DNA of 64,000 nt from Bog-756 sp963833585 (GTDB lineage Bacteria > Actinomycetota > Acidimicrobiia > Acidimicrobiales > RAAP-2): the NCBI GenBank assembly GCA_963833585.1, contig CAWHYF010000001.1:124001-188000 (forward strand), written 5' to 3'. Numbering within the stretch: position 1 is the first letter of the stretch; each line of letters starts with the position of its first letter. This document shows positions 41,039-50,289 of the stretch, piece by piece. The translations under genes and the position numbers were made by a program. Below the pieces are notes generated by a model that saw only the letters and a program-made list of their open reading frames with translations, ran no database searches and had not been told where the DNA came from.

Positions 41039-42168
41039 CTCGCTCCTTGGTCCACGATGTCGGCGATGCGCTGCCGGTGATCGACCGGGGTACCGTACAA
41101 CGCGCGGTTCATGGTGTGTCGCCGGAGGTAGAGGTGCAGGTCGTGATCGAAGGTCACACCGATGCCACCGTGCATCTGGACGCAGTCCTGGATGAGCTCC
41201 GAGCCGTAGTCGCCGATGAAGGCCTTCGCCACGCTCACCAGTTCGTCGGCCTCGGGGGATCGGGAGGACACCGCCCGCGCCGCGGCGTCACTCACGCCGT
41301 GACTGGCCTCGAGCCAGGTCGTCATGTCGGCGAACCGGTGCTTCAGCTCCTGGTACGAGGCGAGCGGTCGCCCGAACGAGTATCGGTCGAACGCCCACTC
41401 GACGGTCATGTCCAAGGCGGCCTGCATGGCGCCCACCGACTCGGCGTTGGCCACCACCAGGGCCAGCCGGAGTTGCCGGGCCACCTGGGCGTCCGCCCCG
41501 CCGATCTCACCGACGGCGGTGTCCCGAGGTACCCGCACGTGGCGGAAGGTCACTTCGGAGAACCGGCGGGTCACCTCTACCGACCGCAGCGGACGGATGG
41601 TCACTCCGGGGGTATCGGTAGGCACCAGAACCTGGGTCAGGCCGCCTCCCGTCCGACCCGTCACCAGGAGGTGGGTCGTCTGGTCGGCGGATTCGACCGG
41701 TCGCTTGGTGCCGTGCAGGACCACCTCGTCCCCCTCGGGCCGGACCTCCAGTGCCAGGTCCCCGAGGCGGTCGTTGGGCCGAGGCTCGCCGTAGCACCAC
41801 GACGCAATCGAGGATCCCGTCAAGAGCCCGGCGAGCAGGTCGCCGCGATCGGTGTCGGGGCACTCGCTCAGGGCCGAGGCGACGATGTTGGTGGGTGTCA
41901 GCGGACCCGGAGCGGCATGTCGCCCGAATTCGTGAGCCACCAGGGTGAGGTCGGCGATTCCGTCACCACTGATCGATCCACCCCCGAGCTCCTCGGCGAT
42001 CAACAGGGATGTCCAGCCGAGTTCGGTGCCCCGTTGCCAGTACCCGGCTCCGAACCCGACAGGATCGTCGCGGAGCCGGCGCACCTCGGCGGGGGGTGCC
42101 TGTTCCCGAAGGAACCTCGCCGTGGTGTCGCGGAAGAATTCCTGGTCGGAGGAGAGGCTCAGCAGCAA
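41035..42168 (-). CDS. Acyl-CoA dehydrogenase (pair A, subunit 2)
   Basis: A 377-residue acyl-CoA dehydrogenase with lower conservation, as expected for the second subunit of a heterotetrameric FadE pair. Recognisable parts are WTSLLIAEELGGGSISGDG, TVEWAFDRYSFGRPLASYQE near the C-terminal domain, and VQMHGGIGVTFDHDLHLYLR. The start is TTG 42168, with GGGAG six bases upstream and a family-like LLLSLSSDQEFF opening; GTG 42207 would add 13 residues. The stop overlaps the start of subunit 1. Upstream is an aldehyde dehydrogenase gene on the same strand. Confidence 0.88.
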   Translation of the reverse strand: MLLSLSSDQEFFRDTTARFLREQAPPAEVRRLRDDPVGFGAGYWQRGTELGWTSLLIAEELGGGSISGDGIADLTLVAHEFGRHAAPGPLTPTNIVASALSECPDTDRGDLLAGLLTGSSIASWCYGEPRPNDRLGDLALEVRPEGDEVVLHGTKRPVESADQTTHLLVTGRTGGGLTQVLVPTDTPGVTIRPLRSVEVTRRFSEVTFRHVRVPRDTAVGEIGGADAQVARQLRLALVVANAESVGAMQAALDMTVEWAFDRYSFGRPLASYQELKHRFADMTTWLEASHGVSDAAARAVSSRSPEADELVSVAKAFIGDYGSELIQDCVQMHGGIGVTFDHDLHLYLRRHTMNRALYGTPVDHRQRIADIVDQGAR

Positions 42169-42261
42169 GGATCGCTCCCGTTGACGACGGTCGGCCCCGT
42201 CGCCCACCGGGTGGGGATCCGCGGCGTGGTCGGCTCGGTCCCGGTGTGCTTAGCGGTCCGG

Positions 42262-43743
42262 TCAGCCACTCGGCCACGCCAGGGACTTCACCTCGAGGTA
42301 CTGGTCGAACCCGGCGATGCCGTTCTGCCGGCCAATGCCGCTGTCCTTGAAGCCTCCGAACGGCACATCGGCTCCGTACCACACCCCCCCGTTGACCCCC
42401 ATCGTTCCGGTGCGAACCCGGCGGGCCACCGACATGGAGCGCTCCATCGAGGCCGAGAAGACCGCTCCGCTCAGACCGTAGGAGCTCTGGTTGGCGATGC
42501 GCACGGCGTCGTCGTCGTCGTCGAAGGGGATGACCACCAGGACCGGTCCGAAGATCTCCTCCTGAGCGATCGTCATCGTATTGTCGACGTCGGTGAACAT
42601 GGTGGGCTCGACGAAGAACCCCTTCGGCAGATGGCGTGGACGGCCGCCACCCAGCGCCAGGGTGGCACCCTCACGAACTCCGGCCTCGATGTGGCCCAGC
42701 ACCCGGTCCCGCTGCTTGGCACTGATCAGGGGACCCATCATGACGTCATCCCGCTGCGGGTCACCGTAGGGCACCATGCCCAGAAGTTCCGTGAGCCGTT
42801 CCACGCCTTCGTCGTAACGCCAACGGGGGAGGAGCATCCGGGTCGGGATGGCGCACCCCTGACCGGCGTGGGCACACACGGCGAGACCCACCATGAGGGC
42901 CGATTCGAAGTCGGCGTCGTCGAGCACGATGGAGGCCGACTTCCCTCCCAGCTCGAGGAACAGCCGCTTCATGGTGTCCGCGCCCTTGGCCATGATGCGC
43001 TTCCCCACCGCGGTGGAGCCGGTGAACGAGATGAGATCGACCTGGGGTGAGAGTGTCAATTCCTCGCCGACCAGGTGGTCCGAGGACGTCACGACATTGA
43101 CCACGCCGGGGGGGAAGTCGGTGCGCTCGGCGACGAGGCGTCCGATGAACGTGGCGTTCCATGGCGTGTCGGGGGCGGGCTTCAGGACCACGGTGTTCCC
43201 GGTGGCCAGGGCCTGGCCCAACTTGGCCAGGGTCACTTCGAACGGGAAGTTCCAGGGAGTGATGGCCCCGACCACGCCGACCGGCTCTTTGACCACCAGG
43301 CGAGAGTTGGTCCCACCCCGGAAGTCGGCGGCGTCGGGGAGCCGGGTCTCCCACTCGAACTCCTCGATGAGCTTGATGGGATAGCGGAGGGAGTCGCTCA
43401 GAGGTGCATTCAGCTGGGGACCGAACGTAAGTATGCGAGGACAGCCCACTTCGAGGATCAACTGTTCCCGCAGTTGCTCCTGCTCCACCTCGAGGGCATC
43501 CTGCAGCTGGCCGAGGCAGTGCTGGCGCAGGGCGCGGTCCGTCGACCAGCCGGTCTCGTCGAAGGCCCGCCGAGCCGCGCCGATCGCCCGCTGCATGTCC
43601 GCGGCGGCGGCGTCGGCGACCGAGCCGAGCACCTCCTCGGTGGCCGGATTGACGTTCTCGAAGGTCTGGCCCGACTGAGCTTCGACGAGCTGTCCGTCGA
43701 CGAGCATCTTGGATTCCGCATCGATGCTGAGTCGTTCTTCCAT
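42262..43743 (-). CDS. Aldehyde dehydrogenase
   Basis: A 493-residue NAD(P)-dependent aldehyde dehydrogenase. The cofactor-binding TGSTAVGKRI is at 241-250, the general base is Glu264 in LELGGKSA and the nucleophile is Cys297 in HAGQGCAIPTR. PWNFPFEV at 163-170 is the usual substrate-channel motif. It oxidises an aldehyde to the acid, the form that a CoA ligase or CoA transferase could then activate. It is the first gene of the minus-strand run 35343-43743. The ATG at 43743 has GGGGGAGAG upstream. A paralogue lies at 47407. Confidence 0.93.
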   Translation of the reverse strand: MEERLSIDAESKMLVDGQLVEAQSGQTFENVNPATEEVLGSVADAAAADMQRAIGAARRAFDETGWSTDRALRQHCLGQLQDALEVEQEQLREQLILEVGCPRILTFGPQLNAPLSDSLRYPIKLIEEFEWETRLPDAADFRGGTNSRLVVKEPVGVVGAITPWNFPFEVTLAKLGQALATGNTVVLKPAPDTPWNATFIGRLVAERTDFPPGVVNVVTSSDHLVGEELTLSPQVDLISFTGSTAVGKRIMAKGADTMKRLFLELGGKSASIVLDDADFESALMVGLAVCAHAGQGCAIPTRMLLPRWRYDEGVERLTELLGMVPYGDPQRDDVMMGPLISAKQRDRVLGHIEAGVREGATLALGGGRPRHLPKGFFVEPTMFTDVDNTMTIAQEEIFGPVLVVIPFDDDDDAVRIANQSSYGLSGAVFSASMERSMSVARRVRTGTMGVNGGVWYGADVPFGGFKDSGIGRQNGIAGFDQYLEVKSLAWPSG

Positions 43744-44071
43744 GGCTCTCCCCCGGGCCGGTTCGAGCCCCGGCCCGATGATAGTGCTGTTATTGAAAGG
43801 AAAGAATACCGTTTACACGACGCGCCGCAACCTGCCGTGCCACGCACCCGGGGGTCGGCCACCGGCGGCGGCCCGATCCTGAGACAACGACGTTCTACCT
43901 ACTTGCTACGATTCTTCTCTCAGGTCCTGTGGGTGGCCGAATCGGGATGCCGATCGGCAGCAACGAGGATTCTGCTCCCCGGGCGGTGTGGTGCCTCGAC
44001 AGGTCCACGGTGCCAGTTCGGGGGATGTTCAATGGAGCCAGTGGAGCGAAGCGAATGACGATGGAGGCCCG
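43744..44071. other. Divergent promoter region
   Basis: It separates the minus-strand run ending upstream at the aldehyde dehydrogenase from the plus-strand thiolase. An AT-richer stretch lies at 43780-43815 (TTATTGAAAGGAAAGAATAC), the likely promoter area for the minus-strand genes. No coding frame is supported. Confidence 0.5.
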
Positions 44072-45250
44072 ATGAGTGACGCCGTGATCCTGTCCGCATG
44101 CCGAACGGCGATCGGAACCGCGTTCCGAGGCTCACTGACCGAGACCACGGCGTTCGATCTCGCCGAGGTCGTGGTCGCCGAAGCCCTTCGCCGATCATCG
44201 CTCGAGGCATCGGACATCGACGACGTGGTGCTCGGGGAGGGTCTCTACGGCGGCGGTGTCATCGCCCGGTACGCCGCCATCACCCAGGGCATGGTCCGAG
44301 CCCCGGGGATGGCCGTGAACCGGCACTGCGCTGCCGGGCTGGCCGCAGTCCAGGTGGCCGCAGCCAACATCCGAGCGGGCATGGCCGACGCCATGATCGC
44401 CGGGGGCACCAACTCCGCATCGACCTCGCCCACCAGCCGGTATCGCACCCCGGGCTCGGAGGAGTTCGTCGATCGTTGGATGCCACCCACCCATCCGGAG
44501 ACGCCGGAGGCGCCGACGCTCGACATGTCGATCACCGTCGGGTGGAACACCGCCGTCGAGGCCGGCATCTCACGCCAGGCCATGGACGCGTGGGCGCTCC
44601 GCTCGCACCAGCGCGCCGTTGAGGCCATCGACCAGGGACGCTTCCTCGACGAGATCGTTCCCATGAAGATCACTCGCAAGGACGGGGAGACGGTGGAGTG
44701 GGTGGTCGACGAGCACCCTCGGCGAACGAGCACGGCCGAGAAGCTGGCGTCGTTGAACGTGCTGCACCCCGAGATCCCCGGTTTCTCGATCACGGCCGGG
44801 AACGCGGCCGGGGCCAACGACGCCGCCGCCGCGCTGACGGTGGCCTCGTCGAGCCTGGCCGAGGAGCGCGGCCTCGACAAGCTGGCCACCATCCGGTCGT
44901 GGGCGTCGGTGGGGGTCGAGCCGGCCAGGACCGGGATGGCTCCGGTCGAGGCCATCCCGGCCGCGCTGGACCGCGCCGGACTGGCCGTCGACGATGTCCA
45001 CCTGTTCGAGATCAATGAAGCCTTCGCCTCGGTCCCGGTGGCCGCATGCCGGGCCCTCGGACTCGACGAGGAGATCGTCAACGTCTCGGGCAGCGGTTGC
45101 AGCCTCGGCCACCCGGTCGCCGCCACCGGCGCCAGGATGGTGGCCACCATGATCTACGAGCTTCAGCGTCGCGGTGGGGGCATCGGCGTGGCGTCGATGT
45201 GCGCCGGCGGGGGGATGGGCTCGGCCATGGTCATCGAGGTGGCCGGCTGA
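44072..45250 (+). CDS. Thiolase (acetyl-CoA acyltransferase)
   Basis: A 392-residue thiolase. The acyl-accepting Cys86 is in NRHCAAGLAA, His347 in GCSLGHPVAATGAR and Cys377 in SMCAGGGMGSAM, with NEAF at 315-318. These are the complete catalytic set of degradative and biosynthetic thiolases. In this cluster it would cleave 3-oxoacyl-CoA to release acetyl-CoA or propionyl-CoA, the last step of beta-oxidation. ATG 44072 has GGAGG four bases upstream. It is transcribed alone, convergent with the SDR at 45334 across a strong hairpin. Confidence 0.95.
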   Translation: MSDAVILSACRTAIGTAFRGSLTETTAFDLAEVVVAEALRRSSLEASDIDDVVLGEGLYGGGVIARYAAITQGMVRAPGMAVNRHCAAGLAAVQVAAANIRAGMADAMIAGGTNSASTSPTSRYRTPGSEEFVDRWMPPTHPETPEAPTLDMSITVGWNTAVEAGISRQAMDAWALRSHQRAVEAIDQGRFLDEIVPMKITRKDGETVEWVVDEHPRRTSTAEKLASLNVLHPEIPGFSITAGNAAGANDAAAALTVASSSLAEERGLDKLATIRSWASVGVEPARTGMAPVEAIPAALDRAGLAVDDVHLFEINEAFASVPVAACRALGLDEEIVNVSGSGCSLGHPVAATGARMVATMIYELQRRGGGIGVASMCAGGGMGSAMVIEVAG

Positions 45251-45272
45251 CCGTCGGGGTCGGCCGGCCGCG

Positions 45273-45324
45273 GCCCCTCTGGTCCGGGCACCGGCAATCA
45301 CGGGCCGCCGGCCGCCAGAGGGGC
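45273..45324. terminator. Bidirectional terminator between thiolase and SDR
   Basis: GCCCCTCTGG at 45273-45282 pairs perfectly with CCAGAGGGGC at 45315-45324, over a 32-base GC-rich loop that can pair further. It lies between two convergent stop codons, where a terminator for both directions is expected. Confidence 0.65.
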
Positions 45325-45333
45325 GTGGCGGGC

Positions 45334-46080
45334 TCAGGTCGGCGGCCGCGGGGTCACGGCCACGAACGGGATGGACGCACTGGACCCGCAGCGGAGGATG
45401 TTGTCGACCACCGTGACGAGCTCGTCGACGTCGAGGAGGGCTCCGGCGATGTACTGGCGGGCCACCCAGATCTGGACCATCTCGGCCGCGAGCTCGGGGT
45501 CCCAGTCGGCGTTGAACTGGGTCATCGAGTCGCCCTCGCCACCGGCGCAGTCACCCACGGTGACCCGGGTGAACCCGACGCCGGGGTGCTCGGCACGCCA
45601 GGCGTCCACCAGCTTGTCGAGCGCCGCCTTGCTCACCGCGTAGCCACCGAGACCGGGCCACGGTGGGGTGAGTGAGGCACTGATCGACGACAGGTAGGCG
45701 GCGGTGCCGCTCGAGGCCGTCAGATGGGGAATGGCCGCCGCCGTGATCAGCGACGCCCCGATGACGTTGGTGTCGAACAGTCGCCGCCACATCTCGGCCG
45801 AGACGTCCGCCAGTCGGGCCAGCGGCCCGATGCCGGTGGCGTAGACCAGCCCGTCGATCCCTCCCAGCTCCCCGGCGGCCCTGTCGATTCCGGCCCGAGC
45901 CGATGCCTCGTCGGTCACGTCGCAGGTGATCGGCAACGCGCCGGGGCCCACCTCCTTGGCCGCTTCGGACAGTCGGTCTCCGCGGCGCGCCAGCAGGGCC
46001 ACCTGGGCTCCACGGGCCCCGAGGCCCACGGCGATGCAGCGACCCAGTCCGCTCGATGCGCCCACCACCACTGTTCTCAC
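45334..46080 (-). CDS. Short-chain dehydrogenase/reductase
   Basis: A 248-residue classical SDR. The cofactor loop is VVVGASSGLGRCIAVGL at 4-20, and the acidic DVT sits at 54-56. Catalytic Tyr147 and Lys151 are in GYAVSKAALD, with Ser in YLSSISAS. The C-terminus (VARQYIAGALLDVDELVTVV) is unlike fatty-acid 3-oxoacyl reductases, so a steroid- or terpenoid-like alcohol is as likely as a lipid. The GTG start has AAGGACGG upstream. It is 41 bases downstream of the P450 gene on the same strand and probably co-transcribed with it. Confidence 0.9.
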   Translation of the reverse strand: MRTVVVGASSGLGRCIAVGLGARGAQVALLARRGDRLSEAAKEVGPGALPITCDVTDEASARAGIDRAAGELGGIDGLVYATGIGPLARLADVSAEMWRRLFDTNVIGASLITAAAIPHLTASSGTAAYLSSISASLTPPWPGLGGYAVSKAALDKLVDAWRAEHPGVGFTRVTVGDCAGGEGDSMTQFNADWDPELAAEMVQIWVARQYIAGALLDVDELVTVVDNILRCGSSASIPFVAVTPRPPT

Positions 46081-46121
46081 CGCAAACCGTCCTTAGCTCG
46101 ATCGTGTCCGGGACATCCGGA

Positions 46122-47321
46122 TCAGTGGACGATCACCGGCAGCCGCTCCCAGCCCCGGACCGTCGAGGTGCGGGCCTGTTCGGCGTGGTCCCAGTCCACC
46201 TCCCATGAGGGGAAGCGCCGCAGCACCTCGTCGAGGGCCACCCGACCCTCCAACCGGGCCAACGCCGCCCCCAGGCAGAAGTGCAGACCGTACCCGAAGG
46301 CCAGATGGTGGTCGATCCTCCGGGTCACATCGAAGCGATCCCCGTCGGGGAAGCGTCGATCGTCGCGGTTCCCCGACCCGTTGAGCAGGAGGATGGCGCT
46401 TCCCTCGGGCACGACCTGCCCCTGATGGTCGACGTCGCGGGTGACGTACCGGGCCTGGACCGGTGAAGGGGACTCGAAGCGCAGGAGCTCCTCGATGGCG
46501 TTCGGCACCAGGTCCCGGTCCTCGATCAGCTTCGCCAGTTGGTCGGGGTGCTCGGCCAGGACCTTGCCGGTCCACCCGATGAGACGGGTGGTGGTCTCGT
46601 TGCCGGCGGCGGCCAGGAGGTTCACGACGTTGATGACCTCCGGACGGCTGAGCCGGCGAGTCGTCCCGGTCTCATCCTCGAACTCCGCCTGAAGGAGTTC
46701 GGTCATCAGGTCGTTGGAGGGGTGCTCGGCCCGCCAGTCGATGTAGGCGTCGAAGCTGGTGGTCTGGGCGGCGGCATCGAAGTCGATGGCGTCCGGCATG
46801 GTGCCGTCGTCGAGGCGGAGGCCCGAGTCGATTCGGTCCCGGATCGCCTCCTGATCCTGCTCGGGAATGCCGAGCAACATGCCGATGGTCCGCATCGGCA
46901 TCTGGGCCCCGAGATCGGTGATGAAGTCGAACCCACCCGACCCCACCAGCGGATCGAGGCTGCGGGCGCAGAATTCGCGGATCTTGGGCTCGATGGCGTT
47001 CATCTTGCGTGGGGTGAAGACACGGGACAGCAGTCCGCGATGCAGGTTGTGGCCGGGGGGATCCTCGAAGATGATCGATCCGGGCGGGATCTCGAAGTCA
47101 CTCTTGATCAGTTCGAGCAGGCTGCCCTTGGCCGAGCTGTACGACTTCCAGTCGATCAGGCCTCGCTCGACGTCCTCGAAGCGACTCAGGGCGTAGAACT
47201 CGTACTTCTCGTTGTAGTAAAGCGGCCGTTCCTCCCGAAGACGCCGCCAGATCGGATACGGATCGGTGTCGATGACGAAGTCGTACGGGTCGTAGTACAC
47301 GTCGGATTCGGTGGTTTTCAT
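46122..47321 (-). CDS. Cytochrome P450
   Basis: A 399-residue soluble bacterial P450. The haem-binding loop is FGYGLHFCLGAALARLE with Cys349 as axial ligand. The ExxR pair is Glu278 and Arg281 in EELLRFESP. The oxygen-activating I-helix reads AAAGNETTTR, with Asn before Glu instead of the usual Asp or Gly pattern. This kind, with DPYDFVIDTDPYPIWRRLRE at the start, resembles actinobacterial P450s that hydroxylate steroids, terpenes or fatty acids. Electrons must come from a ferredoxin not found here. It could start attack on the substrate of the island. The gene lies between an SDR and an aldehyde dehydrogenase on the same strand. Confidence 0.93.
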   Translation of the reverse strand: MKTTESDVYYDPYDFVIDTDPYPIWRRLREERPLYYNEKYEFYALSRFEDVERGLIDWKSYSSAKGSLLELIKSDFEIPPGSIIFEDPPGHNLHRGLLSRVFTPRKMNAIEPKIREFCARSLDPLVGSGGFDFITDLGAQMPMRTIGMLLGIPEQDQEAIRDRIDSGLRLDDGTMPDAIDFDAAAQTTSFDAYIDWRAEHPSNDLMTELLQAEFEDETGTTRRLSRPEVINVVNLLAAAGNETTTRLIGWTGKVLAEHPDQLAKLIEDRDLVPNAIEELLRFESPSPVQARYVTRDVDHQGQVVPEGSAILLLNGSGNRDDRRFPDGDRFDVTRRIDHHLAFGYGLHFCLGAALARLEGRVALDEVLRRFPSWEVDWDHAEQARTSTVRGWERLPVIVH

Positions 47322-47406
47322 GTCGATCCCCTTGAGGGTAGCGGGGCCGGTACGAGGAAGCGAAGCACGGCCCTGGGGAGCCCGGGCGACTGGCCGGTGT
47401 CGCCGG

Positions 47407-48858
47407 TCATGGAGCCGGCGCCACGGAGATCGCCTTCAGCTCCAGATAACCGTCGAGGCCCTCCTGGCCGAGTTCTCGACCGATCCCGCTGGCTTTCATG
47501 CCCCCGAAGGGGGCCGCCGGATCCATGCTGTAGGGCTGGTTGACGCCGAAGGACCCGGTCCGGACCCGTCGAGCGACCGCCAGGCCACGGTCGACGTCGG
47601 ATGTCCAGACCGATCCCGAGAGCCCGTAGTCGGAATCGTCGGCAATGCGGACGGCGTCCTCGTCGTCCGCATACGGGATGAGCGACAGGACGGGTCCGAA
47701 GATCTCCTCGCGGGCGATCCGCATCCCGTTGTCGACGTCGGCGAAGAGGGTGGGTCGTACATACCAGCCCCGATCGACCCCACCGGGCAGGGCGGTGCCA
47801 CCGACGACCAGCCGGGCCCCCTCGCGCTGCCCGTCCTGGATGAAGCCGCGCACCCGTTCCTGCTGCCGACGGGCCACGAGCGGTCCGATCTCCGTGCCTC
47901 GTTCGCTCGGATCTCCGACCGGAATCGACTGCACCATCGACTCCATGGCGTCGACGAACTCCCCGTAGCGGCTGGTCGGCACCAGTACCCTGGTCTGGGC
48001 GACACACGCTTGACCGCTGTTCATCAATCCCGCCACCCGCACGCCCGCCGCCACACTGACCGGATCGGCGTCGTCGAGCACGATGGCGGCCGACTTGCCA
48101 CCCAGTTCGAGGCTGGCCCGCTTCAGCAGCGCGCCGCACACTCCTGCCACCTGGCGACCGGCGCGGGTGGAGCCGGTGAACGAGACCTTGTCGACACCAG
48201 GGTGGCTGACCAGGTACTCACCGAGCTCTGGGCCCCCCGGCAGCACACTCACCACCCCGGGGGGCAGCCCGAGCTCGTCGATCAGCTCGGCCAGGAGCAG
48301 CGCATCGAGCGGCGTCTCGGGGGCGGGCTTGATGATCACCGGGCAACCGGCCAGGAGCGCCGGCACCAGCTTCCCGGCGATCAGGAACTGCGGCATGTTC
48401 CACGGCACGATGGCCGCCACCACCCCGGCGGCCTCCCTGCGGACGATGATGTCGTCACCGAAGTGGCCGGGTCGCCGTTCCTCCCAGGACAGACGCTCGG
48501 CGATGTCGGCGAACCCGACCATCAGCATCATCGGCAGCGTCGCCTGGGCGAACTTCGAGAAGGAGATGGGGGCACCCATCTCGGCGGTGATCAGTTCGGC
48601 CATCTCCCGACGCCGGGTCTCGTAGAGCGCCGCCAGACGGCGGACGGCGTCGATCCGCTCCGCCGGATCGAGCCGGGGCCACGGACCCTGGTCGAAGGCG
48701 GCCCGGGCGGCGGTCACGGCGCGGTCCACGTCGTCGGTTCCGGCCGCCGGCGTCGTGGCGATGACCTCCTCGGTATGCGGCGAGATCACCTCGATGCGTT
48801 CGTCGGTGCCGGGGAGCTCCCACGCGCCTCCGACGAACAGACACCTTTGCTCTCCCAC
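47407..48858 (-). CDS. Aldehyde dehydrogenase
   Basis: A 483-residue aldehyde dehydrogenase. Key residues are FTGSTRAGRQVAG at 227-239, Glu251 in LELGGKSA and Cys285 in SGQACVAQTR. The GQACVAQTR form is common in actinobacterial enzymes found next to P450 and acyl-CoA dehydrogenase genes. It would turn an aldehyde, possibly made by the P450 and an alcohol dehydrogenase, into an acid. The GTG start at 48858 begins the minus-strand group aldehyde dehydrogenase, P450, SDR. It is divergent from the amidohydrolase operon at 49090. Confidence 0.93.
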   Translation of the reverse strand: MGEQRCLFVGGAWELPGTDERIEVISPHTEEVIATTPAAGTDDVDRAVTAARAAFDQGPWPRLDPAERIDAVRRLAALYETRRREMAELITAEMGAPISFSKFAQATLPMMLMVGFADIAERLSWEERRPGHFGDDIIVRREAAGVVAAIVPWNMPQFLIAGKLVPALLAGCPVIIKPAPETPLDALLLAELIDELGLPPGVVSVLPGGPELGEYLVSHPGVDKVSFTGSTRAGRQVAGVCGALLKRASLELGGKSAAIVLDDADPVSVAAGVRVAGLMNSGQACVAQTRVLVPTSRYGEFVDAMESMVQSIPVGDPSERGTEIGPLVARRQQERVRGFIQDGQREGARLVVGGTALPGGVDRGWYVRPTLFADVDNGMRIAREEIFGPVLSLIPYADDEDAVRIADDSDYGLSGSVWTSDVDRGLAVARRVRTGSFGVNQPYSMDPAAPFGGMKASGIGRELGQEGLDGYLELKAISVAPAP

Positions 48859-49045
48859 GGGGATCCCCTGTGCCTCGGTGCACCCTCGTCCGAGGGGGCG
48901 GAATGGCCGTACTCTAGATCAAGAAGTTGGTTCTCGTCCCCGAGGCGGGACCCGGCGATCTTCCGTGGTGACGTCGGCCGAGCGGAACCCCCCTCGTCGT
49001 CCCACCCGGGACTGGTGGGTGGCGGAGGGCTTCCAACAACGATAC

Positions 49046-49057
49046 TCTCCTAGGAGA
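49046..49057. promoter_or_regulatory. 12-bp palindrome TCTCCTAGGAGA
   Basis: A perfect palindrome 33 bases before the amidohydrolase start in a divergent promoter region. It is a candidate operator. Its TCTC/GAGA half-sites resemble an inverted repeat before the TetR gene at 58839-58850. Confidence 0.45.
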
Positions 49058-49089
49058 ACAACACCATTCTCACCCCGCAGGGAGGCAGC

Positions 49090-50289
49090 ATGGCCGTGCC
49101 AGCGCTCGACATCCCGGTCTTCGATGCCGACAACCACCTCTACGAGACCCGTGACTCGTTGACCAAGTTCCTTCCGGACCGCTACCGCGGTGTGATCGAC
49201 TACGTGGAGGTGCGGGGACGGACCAAGATCGTGGTGAAGGGGCAGATCAGCGAGTACATCCCCAACCCGACCTTCGACGTGGTGGCCCGACCCGGTGCCC
49301 AGGAGGACTACTACCGGAAGGGAAATCCCGAGGGGAAGAGCTTCCGGGAGATCTTCGGCGAGCCCATCCGGTCGATCCCGGCCTTCCGGGAGCCCGCACC
49401 CCGTATCCAGCTGATGGACGAACAGGGAATCGACCGCGCCCTCATGTTCCCCACGCTGGCCAGTCTGGTGGAGGAGCGGTTGCGGGACGACCCCGAGGCC
49501 ATCCACGCCGTCGTGCACGCGTTGAACGAGTGGCTGTACGAGACCTGGCAGTTCAACTACGAGAACCGGATCTTCAGCACCCCGGTCATCACCCTGCCCA
49601 TCGTCGAGCAAGCCATCCGGGAGCTCGAGTGGGTGCTCGAGCGCGGGGCGAAGGTCGTCCTGATCCGGCCGGCCCCCGTCCCCGGCTACCGCGGCCCCCG
49701 TTCCTTCGGCCTCCCGGAGTTCGACCCGTTCTGGAAGAAGGTGGTGGAGAACGACGTGCTGGTCGCCATGCACTCCTCCGACAGCGGCTACGAGCGCTAT
49801 ACCAACGACTGGCTGGGCAGCGACACCGAGATGCTGCCGTTCCAGCCCCAGGCCTTCCGGATGCTGTCCGCCTGGCGACCGGTCACCGACGCCGTCTCGG
49901 CGTTGGTGTGCCACGGCGTCCTGTCCCGGTTCCCCGACCTGAAGGTCGCGGTGATCGAGAACGGGAGCAGCTGGGTCGAACCCCTCCTCGGCAGCATGGC
50001 CGACGTCTACAAGAAGATGCCCCAGGAGTTCCTGGAGAACCCGGTCGAGGCGATCATGCGGAACGTCTACATCAGCCCGTTCTGGGAGGAGGACCTCGGC
50101 GCCCTGGCCGATCTCATCGGCGTCGACCACGTCCTGTTCGGCTCGGACTACCCCCATCCCGAGGGCCTCGAGGACCCGGCCAGCTATGTCAACGAATTGG
50201 CTGGACTGCCGGAGGAGGCGGTGCGCAAGATCATGGGCGGCAACCTGGCCCGCTTGATGCAATTGGAAGACGCCGTCCTCCGGGGATGA
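49090..50289 (+). CDS. Amidohydrolase-family metal-dependent hydrolase (amidohydrolase 2)
   Basis: A 399-residue TIM-barrel hydrolase of the amidohydrolase 2 (decarboxylase/ring-hydrolase) type. Metal ligands are likely Asp12 and His16 in FDADNHLYET, a His in MHSSDSG, and the C-terminal Asp in FGSDYPHPEG. Some family members are decarboxylases (aminocarboxymuconate-semialdehyde type) and others hydrolyse lactones or open rings. The ATG has GGGAGGCAGC upstream. It heads a three-gene operon: its stop overlaps the ligase start by ATGA, and the ligase overlaps the CoA transferase in the same way. Confidence 0.9.
   Translation: MAVPALDIPVFDADNHLYETRDSLTKFLPDRYRGVIDYVEVRGRTKIVVKGQISEYIPNPTFDVVARPGAQEDYYRKGNPEGKSFREIFGEPIRSIPAFREPAPRIQLMDEQGIDRALMFPTLASLVEERLRDDPEAIHAVVHALNEWLYETWQFNYENRIFSTPVITLPIVEQAIRELEWVLERGAKVVLIRPAPVPGYRGPRSFGLPEFDPFWKKVVENDVLVAMHSSDSGYERYTNDWLGSDTEMLPFQPQAFRMLSAWRPVTDAVSALVCHGVLSRFPDLKVAVIENGSSWVEPLLGSMADVYKKMPQEFLENPVEAIMRNVYISPFWEEDLGALADLIGVDHVLFGSDYPHPEGLEDPASYVNELAGLPEEAVRKIMGGNLARLMQLEDAVLRG

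Noticed and set aside
41029..43050. 673-codon plus-strand frame opposite the dehydrogenase and aldehyde dehydrogenase genes
   Set aside because: Antisense shadow of conserved minus-strand enzymes with no recognisable motif.
49530..50285. Extension of the ligase frame back into the amidohydrolase gene
   Set aside because: The ligase family starts at the ATG at 50286; the upstream part is an out-of-frame reading of a conserved hydrolase.
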